Below, piece after piece: positions 1 to 11,645 of a stretch of 64,000 bases of DNA (the first letter of the stretch is position 1; every line of letters starts with the position of its first letter). The notes beneath the pieces are model-generated. The model had not been told where the DNA came from, searched no databases, and saw nothing but the letters and a program-made list of their open reading frames with translations. The position numbers were made by a program, and so were the translations under genes. Source of the DNA: Stratiolaelaps scimitus (taxonomy: Eukaryota > Arthropoda > Arachnida > Mesostigmata > Laelapidae); assembly GCA_019614645.1 (NCBI GenBank), contig JABWDB010000001.1, positions 24,731,501 through 24,795,500 on the forward strand, in the 5' to 3' direction.

Positions 1-4
1 AAGA

Positions 5-7
<3 letters not shown>

Positions 8-37
<30 letters not shown>
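8..37 (+). repeat. (TA)n microsatellite
   Basis: Uninterrupted TA repeat at the window's left edge. Confidence 0.95.
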
Positions 38-40
<3 letters not shown>

Positions 41-1965
41 GTATGTGCTCGTATATTACTGGAGCCTAAATTACGATACCTCAGTCCACAGTTACTTTCC
101 GCTTGCTTTAATAATAAATGCTTTAATTGCTCTTCGCGTTGAAGTTATTTAAGGTCATGGAAAGGTTCCTCAGTGTTCAGTGTCGCTAGAGTGTTGAGTG
201 AATACAGGTCCTGACCAATTCTCAAGACAAAGCTTATCTTCACGCTTGCACATGGTACCGTACGATAGATTGGTCCCGCAAGAGGCACCCACACTGATTT
301 ATAAAACGTTATTACACGTGATATTAATTAGGGACATTAAATGTTGCACCGTGAACGAATTAAGCGTGTGGACAAGTGGCATCAGCGTGCCTGCTTCCCA
401 TCATCAATCGTTGCTTTTTTTGTATAGGCATTGTAAAAGTAATTTTGCACGGCCTAATTGCGCTCACACCGAGAACGAGCTCCGTACAGGAAATATAATT
501 ACTCAGCAGACACCCCATCAGGACACGACGACTATGCGAATGTAACGAGGAGACCGAGGCAAATTATTAATGCGAAAAGCGAATTACTATGCAAACTGGA
601 CACGCCTCAACGGAACAGGAAAACACTTTCACAAAGGTTATTACCATATTGCTTTCGTATTGAGGATGGTATGGCCAAATAGAGCGTTTCGATCGTGTCC
701 GTTATTCTACATGAAGAGGTTTTCAGCACGGTTAATAACCCGGCTGGATACATTGCGGTTCGAACCTTGCTGAGCATCTTTACATCGAGATTTACATTTT
801 CTATAGTTATGAAATTTCTTGACATGAAAAAATCGTGAATGTCTTCCGCTCAAAATATTATAAGGTACTACAGAGGGCTGCAAAGGAAGACGGAAAGTCA
901 TCGACAGAGTCCCAGCAGAAGACGAAGCGTGCTTTGATGTTTGTGTAGATCGTGGGCCCATAGGAAAAGATCGTGCACTACATGGACTCATAACTTCATT
1001 TATTAGTGATTTTCCAGCATAGTCAGATTGTAAGCCCGTCCCAGGCTTATCAGCTCTGAACGGTCGCTTCCTCAGGAGTGCACGGAAGCTATATAGTAGA
1101 TAAACAGGCAGATACGCCTGATTCCTGCACAAGTAATTTTGTGTGTGCCTTTAGAACGTATACGGGGGGCATATATGCGTTTGCTTCTATAACTTTCGTT
1201 CCTTGGCCTCGCGCCGTGTCAGCTAGTCGTCGTACGTATCATCGCATCATCATAATAACAACGTGGCCAGGAGACTTCCAATTCTAAGCTGGTGAGCTCG
1301 TGCAAGTTGTGCAAGTTACAGCGGAAGAGAGATATCGCTTTGTTCGGTCGTTAGCGCTAAACGTGGGGCCATGCTGAGAACTTCATGATTCATTTCGTAC
1401 GCGATACATAGCAAGGCCGTGCAATTTGACAAGCGCACTTTGCTAAAACGACTTGCAGAGCATTGTGAGACTCCTATTTAATTTGGCCAAGTGCTCCTCT
1501 CTTATTGAGTTCAAGATCTTGCACATTGTCCAGTAAAATATCTATTAGACGACGACGGCGAGCGACGACCTCGTCAAGACAATGTGGCTGATGATGATCG
1601 TGGTGAAAACCTTCTCTCACGATGAGGACAATGATCTGAACATCATTTTGATGTTTGAGATGTGCGAAATTTAGTTGTATACTTGTTACTGTCGAACAAC
1701 TTTGTAGCTGATTATACCCTGGTAGTGCTCGAAGAAGTTGAAAATATATATACGTATTTTGACTGAAAGTAATAGAGCATTTATATCGATTACAAGACCC
1801 GCAGACCAGTTTGAGGATGGCTGCATACCATTTCGACTTTAGCGAGGTTCTATTCCATGAATTTCATGGAAAATTTAACTTCTTTGCCGACATTTCACGG
1901 AGAGTTTCATGGCTGCCTACGCTGTATTGTTTGATCGTCGCCCACGATCTGTTTCTCTTACATAG
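38..1965. other. No supported gene
   Basis: Open frames up to 141 codons overlap on both strands and look random. The only local structure is a 19-nt dyad, ATTCCATGAA/TTCATGG, at 1853-1871. Confidence 0.6.
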
Positions 1966-1979
1966 ATATATCTTAGGTG
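1966..1979 (+). repeat. Target-site duplication, left copy
   Basis: ATATATCTTAGGTG, identical to 2530-2543, directly before the tRNA-like head of the SINE. Confidence 0.85.
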
Positions 1980-2529
1980 ACTGCGGGCGTGGCGTGCTCG
2001 GTAAGCGCGGTAGTATCGAAGGGAGTTTTGCGGAGTCGAAGGTTCAAGTCTGACTGGAGCCATATGTACTTTTATTATAGTATCTCTTCAATAATATTTG
2101 AAAAGTAGTGGTAAGAACTAACGTGGTCTGCGGCACAGCGACCACTGTGCAGAAAGGAAGGCGCCGTACACCCAATGTATGCGTCGTGACTACTGCGTGT
2201 TTACACACACGAGGCTTTCTACAGACTCGCTATTAACCACAGTAGTCGTTTAGAGATGGAACGCGGACAACAGAGGAAATATGTGGAGAGAGAGAGAGAG
2301 AGAGAAGGGAAGCAGCTGAGAGTCAGCTAATCACGTCATGTCTATACGGCACGGAGGATTTGTGGTGCCCGTGGCTGGGCCTGTACACATCTAACCACCC
2401 TAACTGAAGGACTACGCTAGCGAGAAGGGCAGTGGTGCTGTTGAACCTCGTCAATAGTTCCAGAAGGTTGGGCGGTCACGGTTGTTGACATGCATTAGCA
2501 TGCCAGCACCGCCTCTTCAAAAAATAAAA
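1980..2529 (+). mobile_element. Full-length tRNA-headed SINE with A-rich tail and 14-bp target-site duplication
   Basis: Perfect 14-bp direct repeats (ATATATCTTAGGTG) lie at 1966-1979 and 2530-2543. Between them, the insert begins with a tRNA-like head (A-box-like TGGCGTGCTCGGTAAGC near 1989-2005; B-box-like GGTTCAAGTCT at 2041-2051) and ends with CTTCAAAAAATAAAAA. The interior carries a (GA)n run at 2286-2305. The last roughly 90 bp (2433-2521) recur in inverted orientation at 44441-44525, which also has an A tail and its own duplication. Together these features indicate a tRNA-derived SINE of about 550 bp transcribed from an internal Pol III promoter. The length is large for a SINE, so a nested or composite insertion is possible. 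Confidence 0.82.
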
Positions 2530-2543
2530 ATATATCTTAGGTG
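2530..2543 (+). repeat. Target-site duplication, right copy
   Basis: ATATATCTTAGGTG, identical to 1966-1979, directly after the A-rich tail of the SINE. Confidence 0.85.
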
Positions 2544-4640
2544 CAAACTGCGTCTAAATATAGGCAATCGTCATACACTCATCCATAATGATGAATCTGA
2601 ACTAACAGGAGCAGCATAGAAAATCTGGGTTAATTGGGGCGAGTCCGTCAATAGAGTTTACCTCGCGTATATGTTATATATTGTATATCATTATTATTTT
2701 TATTATATTATAGTATGCATAGTTTGCATGAGTTTATATTTATGCTTTATGTTTTTATGCATGTTTCATTTACCAATCGAACGGTGTTTATAGATGATAA
2801 TAATAAAAATAATAATAGAAATTGGGGCAGAAATGTAGTAAATACCCTTTCTGTGCTCCTTTAAAGTGTTGCTAATTTTTGGAAAGGCTTTAGCATCTAC
2901 AATGAAGAAGCTGATTCCTTGGCAAAAGAAATGCATGTCCATTAATTCAAGATCTATTCTCGGACATACACCTCCGTATTGAATCGTTTGTCCTCCAGGA
3001 GTTTTCAAGGGTGCTAATCCAATGGGGAGCGAGATCTGGGGCAAAATCCGGGAGCGGTAGATTTTCCAGTTCAAATTTGTCAGGTTGTCATGTTGCTAAG
3101 CCCACGTGGCGTTCAACGGTTTGAGCTCACCGTTTCATCCCGCTTACAGTAGACCACCCCTTTCAGGTCGCATCAAATGCGCCGTCATCCACTTATTGTG
3201 GGCGTTTGGAGCGTGGTTTGTGGTTCAAATCAAAATCTCCATTGTTAGGCCACTGTCAACGAACTACAATATACCGCGCATTACCCTCGAGTCTCAACTC
3301 TCCTCACGGTCTCATCTGAACAAGAGTAGAAATAGTAATAGTTTCGGTTTACATATTTGATCACACAGGAAATTGTTATGCACCAACAAATCCCGCCAAA
3401 ATGGAAGCACTGCCACGAGGGTAAAAAGGTCCCGAGAAGGAGCGTGCCATGTTTTAAAGCAACGCATCGCTCGAGTGCTCGATTGGTGAGCGTCTTAGAC
3501 AGCTAGTCGGGAGGGACACTTGGTGTGGAACCGGATCCAGATACCAAACCCGGAGAATCTTTGGAGTTCTTAATCATCTTTCTTTAGGTGTGTGTTCTTG
3601 CCAAGTACGAACCGGTGAAAAAATTAAGCAAAGGTGGCCCTGACAGGACCTCAACGTAATACCCAAAGGTTAAGTGCTGACCTCTGTCACATAGGAGAAC
3701 AGCAGAACGTCCGCTTAAAATTTCGAACAATCGCTCAAACAAAACGTGTACCTAGCATAACTCAAAAGTTGCGGAATTTACTTCCTTTTCAAGCATCGTT
3801 GCTCATATAAACCACTTTGTGTGAGCCACACATATGTCTGCATTCTAACGATAAGAAGTGTTTGGAGGAATTCCACAATTTGGGTTACGCCGCTCTCTTT
3901 GCAGGTGTCCGATACAGGCGTGCCCAAAACCAGGATACGCCTTCGATACACTCCATAATATCGGTGCAGTAATGGTACGAGACGATGTCAAATATTCTTC
4001 GTCTCCTTCAACATGAAACACTTTGTGCCTGTCACGTACAACCATATCCTTTCTCGTTGAGTTCTGTTGCATGTGCGTATACGCTATTCGTATATCTTCA
4101 GCTCGACTCGACTACAAGAATCGATCAAGTGGCCGGCACAGCCAGTAGCCTGTAACCAAGGCAGGAGAAGGTCTGACGGACGCAATTGCCGACCGGTCCC
4201 AAGAGATCTTGAAACGAGCCGATACCGGCAAGACACCACGAAAGCCAACGAAAAGAAGCGGAAGAGAACGTCAGAGCCTGCCTCCGTGCCCCCCTCCTGT
4301 CAACCCTACTACCTATTCTTCTGATTAAGTTGGAAGGGTAGTCCCTACGAGAGATCGGGAACCTTCAGCGAGCACGACCTACAAGTATTGTACAACAGCG
4401 CAACTGTAGCACAATGGTACTCCTTGCACTGCCAGCGTGTGCTCCGTGTGTGTGAGAGAGAAAGAGTGAGAGGTGGGGTAGTCAATGGTTTGTTATGAGG
4501 TGCGCACATGCAAGTAGTACAATGGACTTCACCTATAACATTATATAACTACTGTTGTCTGACAACCACCAATGTGGACAAACATTCGAGCGGGTTCTGC
4601 GGATCAAAGGGACTACGAAAAGTTTGTAGCAGCGTCTACG
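2544..4640. other. No supported gene
   Basis: AT-rich on the left (2640-2830, with many ATT/AAT runs), mixed composition to the right, and a short GTGTGTGAGAGAG stretch near 4450. Nothing recognisable. Confidence 0.6.
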
Positions 4641-4641
4641 A

Positions 4642-4657
4642 GGGGGGGGGGGGGGGG
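4642..4657 (+). repeat. Poly(G) run of 16
   Basis: Sixteen consecutive G, followed by CGGGG. It can form a G-quadruplex and is a likely sequencing or assembly weak point. Confidence 0.9.
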
Positions 4658-5035
4658 CGGGGCGTTCGTTCCTTTTTGGCGTATTTCTTCGGCGCTCACT
4701 TCTCGTATCAATCAGTTCCTTTTCTAGATGCTATTTGCTAAATAAACCGGCAACGTCGTCGGCAATGGGCTCGTTAGGCGTTTCTATATTTAATCGAAGC
4801 ACGTTTCTCATTACATACGCCCTCTCCCATCTCACTCCCACTGATTCTGTTACGTTCTTCGTTTACTCTGTTGACGATGTTGGCTATCTTTGTTCGTTGT
4901 ACTGGCAGCCAGTATGGGCGCTGCCTAACACCGATAATTATCTGTGATGTGTAAGAAGGCGAAAAGCCGCAGTGCGGACATCGCGTTCAACATATCGAGG
5001 AGTCTAATTCCACCGGAGATCGTCTCCCCGCTTAC

Positions 5036-5132
5036 CGCTATCACCAGCCGCTCAAATCGCCTCAATACCATGTTTGTAACGCCGTTAGTTTTCTCGGAGT
5101 CGAGCAAAAGCGCCCTAGCCGTCATCACCGAA
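5036..5132 (-). CDS. Candidate internal exon, weakly GAIN-domain-like
   Basis: A 97-bp minus-strand segment lies between an acceptor-like TTGTTTTGATAG and a strong donor (GCG then GTAAGC). It encodes SVMTARALLLDSEKTNGV, then TNMVLRRFERLVIA. The pattern LL-x-S-x2-x-N-x-x-TN-x2-L-x3-E-x-L recalls the helical subdomain of GAIN domains in adhesion receptors, judged from memory only. The frame also stays open without splicing from 5254 to 4925. The opposite strand has an open frame too, so this may be chance. No GPS motif or seven-helix exons were found nearby. Confidence 0.22.
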
Positions 5133-5437
5133 CTATCAAAACAATTAATACAATGTTGATACTGTAGGTTCTGAAAACTGTGCCAACTCGGATATATGCA
5201 CGTACAAACAATTGGTTTCTGATGTCCTAAATGTTTGTGACACTCTTTTATCATTATTGTATAACGTGAACTTGAGCACTGCAGTTATCGCGAGTTCTGT
5301 CAATGAACCAGCATGTATATGATATTGTATTCTTGCCTCTTGTGCGGTATTATGTGCTATTTTGTTCGTTCAAGTTATCACGCATCACGCCAACGCGCCG
5401 ACATTAAGGCCATGTTAGTGAAGCCTCTGCCAGTCTG

Positions 5438-5438
<1 letters not shown>

Positions 5439-5468
<30 letters not shown>
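5439..5468 (+). repeat. (TA)n microsatellite
   Basis: Uninterrupted TA repeat. Confidence 0.95.
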
Positions 5469-5471
<3 letters not shown>

Positions 5472-5632
5472 GTTTGACAAAGCTTATCTTGGCTAGAGGT
5501 AATATATTATTGTTGTTTTCGATCTCCGTTGCGATGCATGCACACTGGCTCTGCGAGGAGGCTTTTCTGTTATCTAACAAGCTCTCTTCTACGCAAGGGC
5601 TTAGTGTTTGTTTATATCGACGTCGATACAGT

Positions 5633-5636
<4 letters not shown>

Positions 5637-5664
<28 letters not shown>
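5637..5664 (+). repeat. (TA)n microsatellite
   Basis: TA repeat about 170 bp after the previous one. Confidence 0.95.
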
Positions 5665-5667
<3 letters not shown>

Positions 5668-5668
<1 letters not shown>

Positions 5669-5856
5669 TAAAAATATAGCGTGTTGTCTATTTGCACATA
5701 AGTAGCAGTTGTTGTCAGTGACATCAGCACAAACAGCATCCATATGCGGTACCACCACGGCACTGACGTTTCATGGGTCTCCTGCACGAGCACAGGCTGT
5801 CCATCGTTCGGGTTGGCGACCAACCGTCGATACAACGGTAAACGCTGCCACTCCAT
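5668..5856 (-). CDS. Small ORF with one predicted membrane segment, unknown
   Basis: A 62-codon minus-strand frame starts at an ATG in strong Kozak context (ACAATGG), with an in-frame TAA six codons upstream. It encodes a polar N-terminus with two Arg, then a hydrophobic stretch WWYRIWMLFVLMSLTTTATY near residues 34-53 that could span a membrane. It ends inside an AT-rich tract next to (TA)n, so the 3' part may be intron. It lies about 540 bp upstream of the candidate exon at 5036-5132 on the same strand. I do not recognise the protein. Confidence 0.2.
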
Positions 5857-6689
5857 TGTTGCAATGATGAATTATGTGTCCGAATGGTGATTTACGAATC
5901 TACGAAGCATCTAATATTAAAGCCCGGCGTCGGATATATCATCGAGTTGATATAATATAGTTGAGAATTAACTGATAGCGTTATATTTCGTGTTATGTTT
6001 GTTGTTTCCTTTGATTGCTGTATAAATATTCTATTCGTCAACTTCGTGTCAGACTTGTGTTCGTTCGCTAAATTGTTCCGCAATTTGTTTTGTCGTATTC
6101 CTTATGCCTGTCCACCGCATTTCTTCGTAATTGTCAGCCTAGTTGAGCCTATCCTATACGCTGTATCCTGTAGAGTGCATAAACGAACTGTAATACACCG
6201 TAACAGGACTTCCTTTTCGAGTGGATTTTATTCACAGAATGGCCTGAACTAGCACAAAAAATTGTATTAAATAAGGTAATTAGCCAAGGATCATCAAGTA
6301 AACGGCAGTCGAAAAGTGACTCGTAATACCGTTCCAAATGTATGAATAAATACCGGAAGTAATTAGAGGCAGTGACACACCCTTGAATGAGCAACGCGGT
6401 CGGTCAATGAGTGTTGACAATTTCGTACGGAGTGACAAAGCTTGTTGACCGTAAATAAATGCAAAGGAACGTTTGTACAATTATCGAGTCGTAGAGTGCA
6501 GTAAGGACTAACGACGATACAGGTGCCCTATATCAACAACAAAATGAACGCGAATACAGCATCGCATATCAGCATTGTGGCAATCGTGCACTTGGCTTGC
6601 TGCTCGAAGCGAGTTTATGCAGCAATCGAACAAGCGTTGAGTGCTATCGACTTTCGCTTGTGGTCAAAGGATCCCCTCGTGCCTATAAG

Positions 6690-6873
6690 GCACATCTCGG
6701 TAAGTGCGCAATATCCGTTTTATGGCAGCATTGCCAGGAGAGATGGCAATAGGAGGAAGAACCACACCTTCCTGAGGCCATCCACGGCAGGATTTGAACC
6801 TGAGAGCACAGTCCCACCACCAAGAGCAGCATTCGCGTTATGCTAATCAGCCGATGCTCGCCTATCAATAGCT
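6690..6873 (-). mobile_element. tRNA-like SINE head and body
   Basis: On the minus strand a tRNA-like head holds GGCTGATTAGCATAACGCG (A-box region) and CTCAGGTTCAAATCCTG (perfect B box with a pairing T stem), about 45 nt apart. A body follows with GGCCTCAGGAAGGTGTGGTT. The acceptor and anticodon arms do not close, so it is not a functional tRNA. The 3' limit is unknown. Confidence 0.6.
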
Positions 6874-7522
6874 TATCCTGTATAATACGATCTCTCGCTT
6901 AGCAAGTGGCTGCTTTTTGGCAATTTCCGCGTTCTCAAATCTATCTCGATGAGCGCACTCAATCATGTTTTGTACGCGTAATAGCACGGTGGCGACGTCG
7001 AGCTGGGCGTGGTCGTCAGCTCTCTGCCTCCGAAGTTATGCATAATACCTCACGCTATAACGTGAAGGGGAGGGGGGGTGATGCGTCTGAGATCAACGTG
7101 CCAATGTGATATGTCGGGGGAAGGCAAATCAAAAAACGGCGGATAGACTTGTTGGGATAGTTTCTAGGGCATGGCGATGATGATCTCGCTATATGGACGA
7201 ACTCGTTGAAACGTCTATAAGGCCATCGCTTGCTGGATATTCAATCAGCTACATAGGTACGATACGGTTGGCGAAATGAAACTGCAGACGCGGACCGACT
7301 GAGCCCCCGTTGACATTACACGATCTAGCAACCTGGATGTATTTAGATAAAACACACTTTTCGACCTAAAGTATTGCTTACTAGATTTCATCTGCAGGCT
7401 TAACCCCGCTGTAACTCGTCAAACGTTAGTGAAAATCTTGAAGCGCTGGTAGGAACGTACGTAAAGTTCACCGTCTTCTAATATGTAACCAACACATTTG
7501 GAGTAAATATGAACGAATATTG

Positions 7523-7741
7523 TTTTATTCAAACATACAGTAGTTAGAAATTATTTCTAGGGATTTTGGGGCGGGGGAGGGAGGGGCGGAGGTGGACAAT
7601 GTCCCGAGGAAGGCGATGGCATTGCCTCTCTGCTGCACAGCGAGGGACAGGCGCTGCAGAAGGAAAGAACCTGCGCGCTTGTCCCCGGTGGCGCGGATCA
7701 ACCTATGGTAGACCCCTTCGAGGAAGTTCGCAGTGAGAGGG
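7523..7741 (-). mobile_element. 5'-truncated copy of the same RLE LINE (3' end only)
   Basis: About 219 bp matches the 3' end of the LINE at 60520 almost base for base. On the minus strand it encodes the same ANFLEGVYHRLIRATGDK segment, then the serine/proline-rich C-terminus, then the shared TGTATGTTTGAATAAA tail. Homology stops abruptly at 7741, where unrelated sequence begins, as expected for incomplete reverse transcription. One codon is inserted (QQRG instead of QRG). The stop used by the 60-kb copy is changed, so the frame runs further, to 7525. I found no target-site duplication. Confidence 0.93.
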
Positions 7742-8146
7742 AAGATGTTATTTCTCGAAATCTTCTCTTGTTTTCTTGTTTTAATGTACATGCTGCTATG
7801 CGGATATGTGGCCATAGAATAAGGTAAGAGCAAATGTTTACCTTGTGAAGCTGTCAAACTTATATTGGTCGCCCTTAGGGTTGCGTAACTATCCGAACAT
7901 GTTGCTGATAGAAAATTAATTAACTTCGGGCAGCCTTCACCATTAGCGGTATATTGAAAAGAACTTCATTCTCCACGGTATGCGCTCAATGCATACGCTG
8001 AGTTGTTATTCTCGCAGAGCCTTTTGGCACTCGAGATCCTGGGCGACGACTGCAGGTTGCAGCCCAGGCATGAGACAGACCGACTCATTTCCTAGTGATT
8101 AAACAAAGGAAGGTACAATATGCCCTTCGAAGGATATTCTTCTTTT

Positions 8147-8262
8147 TCCGGGCTGACTCACGTCCACGGTACAACTGGTTTCGGCATTGCTTCATGAGAC
8201 GGACAACCCCTTTCGAAATGCAAATGTTCGACGGTGGGAATCGAACCGGTGCAGGAGGACAT
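8147..8262 (-). mobile_element. SINE-like family B copy (with B box)
   Basis: Minus-strand order: CACCGGTTCGATTCCCACC (a good Pol III B box), an AT-rich spacer, CTCATGAAGCAATGCCGAAA, ACCGTGGACG, then AGTCAGCCCGG. The same blocks occur in the same order at 21645-21765. This copy lacks the roughly 17 nt between GGACGT and GTCAGCC present in other copies. Confidence 0.75.
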
Positions 8263-8269
8263 TGTTGAC

Positions 8270-9100
8270 TGTTCTTTTATATATAATATTATTACTTGGT
8301 GACATGTGGCATGCTAGATCAGACAAAATCTACTCAGGACCAAATACGATTCCTTCATGCGCTAAGCAGTTAATGCCAGATACGAACCACGAGCAGATAC
8401 TTCTCAATGGCTTCCTTCCATTATAAGGATGGAAATGAAGGCTTAAGTTAGTAGTCAGCTTGCGGCGAACTTGACGGTGAATGATTCGGAGGAAAACCGT
8501 TTCTGAAGTCAACGGAGGGGAGCCATAAAAATCGATAATGCCGTAAATTGTAGCGTAAATTGACAAGTTAAGCTCGGTATCCAGTCTAAAATTGACTCGG
8601 GGGTAGTTCCAAGAAGTGGTCGCTTAAAATATGTATTAAAAAGCGACCTCTAACTATGCCAGCTTATCAAATCCAATCTGTCTGCGGATCTTCATTTGAC
8701 GAGAAGAGAATGATTATACATATAGTTTAGTGATTTGAACCTCTCCGGGTCCGACTGGCCATACGATTTATCTGTTGTTGTACTCTATATATTGTGTATC
8801 ATATCTATGATTTGTTTCAATGTGTGAACGGAGCACCCTTAGCTACGCTGACTTCGGGTCTTAACCTGTGCATTACCGAGTGATGATACCATTTTAGCGT
8901 TTTGAAGAGAAATCGAATGTGCTCCATTTAGTTAACAATAATGATCATTCAATCTTCCACACATATGTACTTCCGCCCGTATTCAATTGAATAAGCTCGC
9001 TTCTTCGTTGGCAGACCACGTCACTCGGAAATAAATCTTACTGAAAGTCGAAATCTACATCGACTTCACCTATGAATTGCTTATTCCATGCATTTTCGGA
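8270..9100. other. No supported gene
   Basis: Unique, moderately AT-rich sequence. The frames seen are short and overlap on both strands. Confidence 0.55.
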
Positions 9101-9122
9101 TAATAATAATAATAATAATAGT

Positions 9123-9212
9123 AATAATACCAATGCTAATAATAGTTAATTTAAACAAATAAGGTAACTACCTTATTTGTTTAAATGAAATATTATTAGC
9201 ATTAGTATTATT
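9123..9212. repeat. 90-bp near-perfect inverted repeat (hairpin) beside an AAT microsatellite
   Basis: Left arm 9123-9166 and right arm 9169-9212 are reverse complements over 44 bp with about four mismatches and a 2-nt centre. The centre reads AAATAAGGTAACTACCTTAT. It directly follows (AAT)n at 9100-9122. It could be a small MITE-like element or a template-switch product. Confidence 0.9.
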
Positions 9213-9214
9213 CC

Positions 9215-11610
9215 AAGCACTTTCCTTTCGTGTGTTACACATTCTGATTGGCATTCGTTTTCGGAGTCATATTATTGAGTGCGCACTATGGATCACTACC
9301 GAGTCGAGCCGGCTACGAACTTAGCGGAAAGACCTTAGGAGGGCCTTACTTCGGTAGAACTGGCACTCACCAACGGCCTCGTGTTTGTGGTCGTCTTCCA
9401 CATCTCCCACCTGCAGATTGGCAGCCGATACGACCGAATGCTTACGGCCTCTTCGCTCAATCTCGCTGAACGATAATCCGGCATTACCGGGAACATCACG
9501 AGTGCGCCGCCTCTCGCGAGTACGTCCCACATGGCGGATGCAGTCGTCAACATCAGTCTTGCAACATGGGCCACAGTTCCAAGTCATCTGTATCTATGTG
9601 TGGCTTGCCGCACCGGCAACAAATAGCTCACCAGGAATTGAAGTTTGCTTTAGTTCAACCCAGCAACCGAACCGCCGCCGTGGTTGCGACGAGTCACGGG
9701 TAAACTTAGAAAAATATCTAGTAATAACGAGTTGAATAGCACAGACGTATGCACATATAGGTATATATATATATATATATATATATACAGAGAGGGATAG
9801 AGAGAAACGGTGCTTCGGGTGGTAATGAATGCGTGGAATCACAACGGCTGATCTCAAGCACGAGCCACTCAAGCAAGAAGGGCGGTAGACAACGAGCCAG
9901 AGAATGAGGAAGACAGTAAGATAAAGACGAAAGGTCTTCGGGGCAAGCTCAAGCTATACGGAGGCGTCAAGAAGACCTTGGCCTTTGTTATAAATAGGCG
10001 GCGGGCCGCGAGGTCCATTCAACAGGGGAATGAATTCAGGAAGGCCAGGTCAGTGAGACCTAGCGGATCCGGATAGTTGGATCGTATCCTAGGTGATAAC
10101 CATCCTTAGTTCGTTGGTGGCTGTTTGCGCATTGGATCGTGGTAAGTTGAAGTTTGCCGAATTAGCGCGAAAGGGTCACGCACCTCCGAAGATCATCCGC
10201 AGGCTACAGGCCACAAGAAGAAGGGCATCACTGTCACACGCTAACCGGCCATCGCTCGATGTTTGTGGGTAATTCTAGTAGCGGACAGTACAGCACAGCT
10301 GTATCCGCTCAGCCAGGCGGACAGCCAAATAACAAAATGCACAAAGTAGCCTAGCTTTTGATATTTACGAGCGTAAATTGTAGCACCACACAACTTGAAC
10401 ACTTGACACCACAGACACGACACTACACAATGTGTGATCTCGGTGTCCACAACGTGATCGCGCTCTCGGGACGTGTGCTCTATATAACGCTGACTGGTCA
10501 CGAATATATGCGACGCGGATACCTAGCAGGTGGTACGGGCGAGTCCCCTCGCCTCCTCCATACAGCCGAACAGCACTTCGTCTGCACTCTCCCAGTTAGG
10601 GCGGATCTAGCACCGCGCGAGTCTTGTTTCGCTAACGGACGGTTCAGCAGAACGAGGCGCTTGTGCCAGTCAGGACGGCACCCACCGCTGGAGACTGTTG
10701 TACGCAACAGCCCCTCGTGAATTCGTTCTCTCCCCTCACGGCCACCGTCTGGGGAGGGTGGGTCGACTCGCAGGACAACTCAGGCCCGAAGAGCTTGCGG
10801 GGCGTAGCAAACAGGCCAAACTCGGTGAAGTCAGGCCGGCATCGCTATCACCGCACGATGCCAAGCAGTCACAGCCCAACACTGCCCACTCCCCGATATC
10901 GAAACGAGGCCAGGAGGACACAGAGAAGAAAGAAGATCCAACATGTGCAAAGTAATACCACGCGGAAATTAGCGCGAGGCGCTGAGTCCACGACGAGCGA
11001 CAGGCGTTGCTATACCGAAGACAGGAGAGGAACGGCCAGGCCCAAAAGCAAAGAAAAAAGACGTATGCCGCTGGACAGGCACACATACACGAATACGCTG
11101 CTGCTAGCCAACGCCTTTTATGTATACTTACTCCATGTACAACGATATGAAACAATGAAGAACAGTGGTGTACAGCAACTAATGGTACGCAAAGACATCT
11201 TTGCAACGTACGATGATAGAGACATTAGTAGTAGTAGTAGTAATACAATAAGAACATCTGTAGTTGTTGTTGTATGTGTATATTTATGTAGTAGATGATG
11301 CGAGTCGACCCTCGTCCTCAAACGTTTGATGTCCACCCGTTGGATGTCTGTGCGCACAAACTCCCTTATGAATCATTATATGTCACTCACTAGATGTGGC
11401 ATTGATACATATGTGTTCACTCATGTTGGCGCGTGCTGGTTGGTATAACCCTTACCAACACGCGCCGTATGGTGTCGTGTCGGCGTGGATGCATCATTTA
11501 TGCATGTTGTCATAAATGCATACTAACAGCCGCTACAGCCGTCGTCGCAGCAGCAGCTGTATAACAGAACATACAAGACCTTGTAATACGCTGTGAGGGA
11601 ATTGGACACA
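9215..11610. other. No supported gene; dense overlapping short frames
   Basis: 9250-9600 has open frames on both strands plus donor-like GTGAGT on the minus strand near 9370, but no protein is recognised. 10500-11100 is more GC-rich and carries frames of up to 211 codons that look like chance. A (TAG)n/(TTG)n patch lies at 11225-11280. Confidence 0.5.
9761..9787 (+). repeat. (TA)n microsatellite
   Basis: TA repeat followed by a short AGAGAG stretch. Confidence 0.95.
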
Positions 11611-11614
11611 CACG

Positions 11615-11615
<1 letters not shown>

Positions 11616-11642
<27 letters not shown>
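11616..11642 (+). repeat. (TA)n microsatellite
   Basis: TA repeat preceded by ACACACACGCA, a compound CA/TA tract. Confidence 0.95.

Positions 11643-11644
<2 letters not shown>

Positions 11645-11645
<1 letters not shown>

Noticed and set aside
10663..11298. 211-codon plus-strand open frame
   Set aside because: Basic, Arg/Thr/Ser-rich translation ending in microsatellite-like codons, with overlapping frames on both strands.
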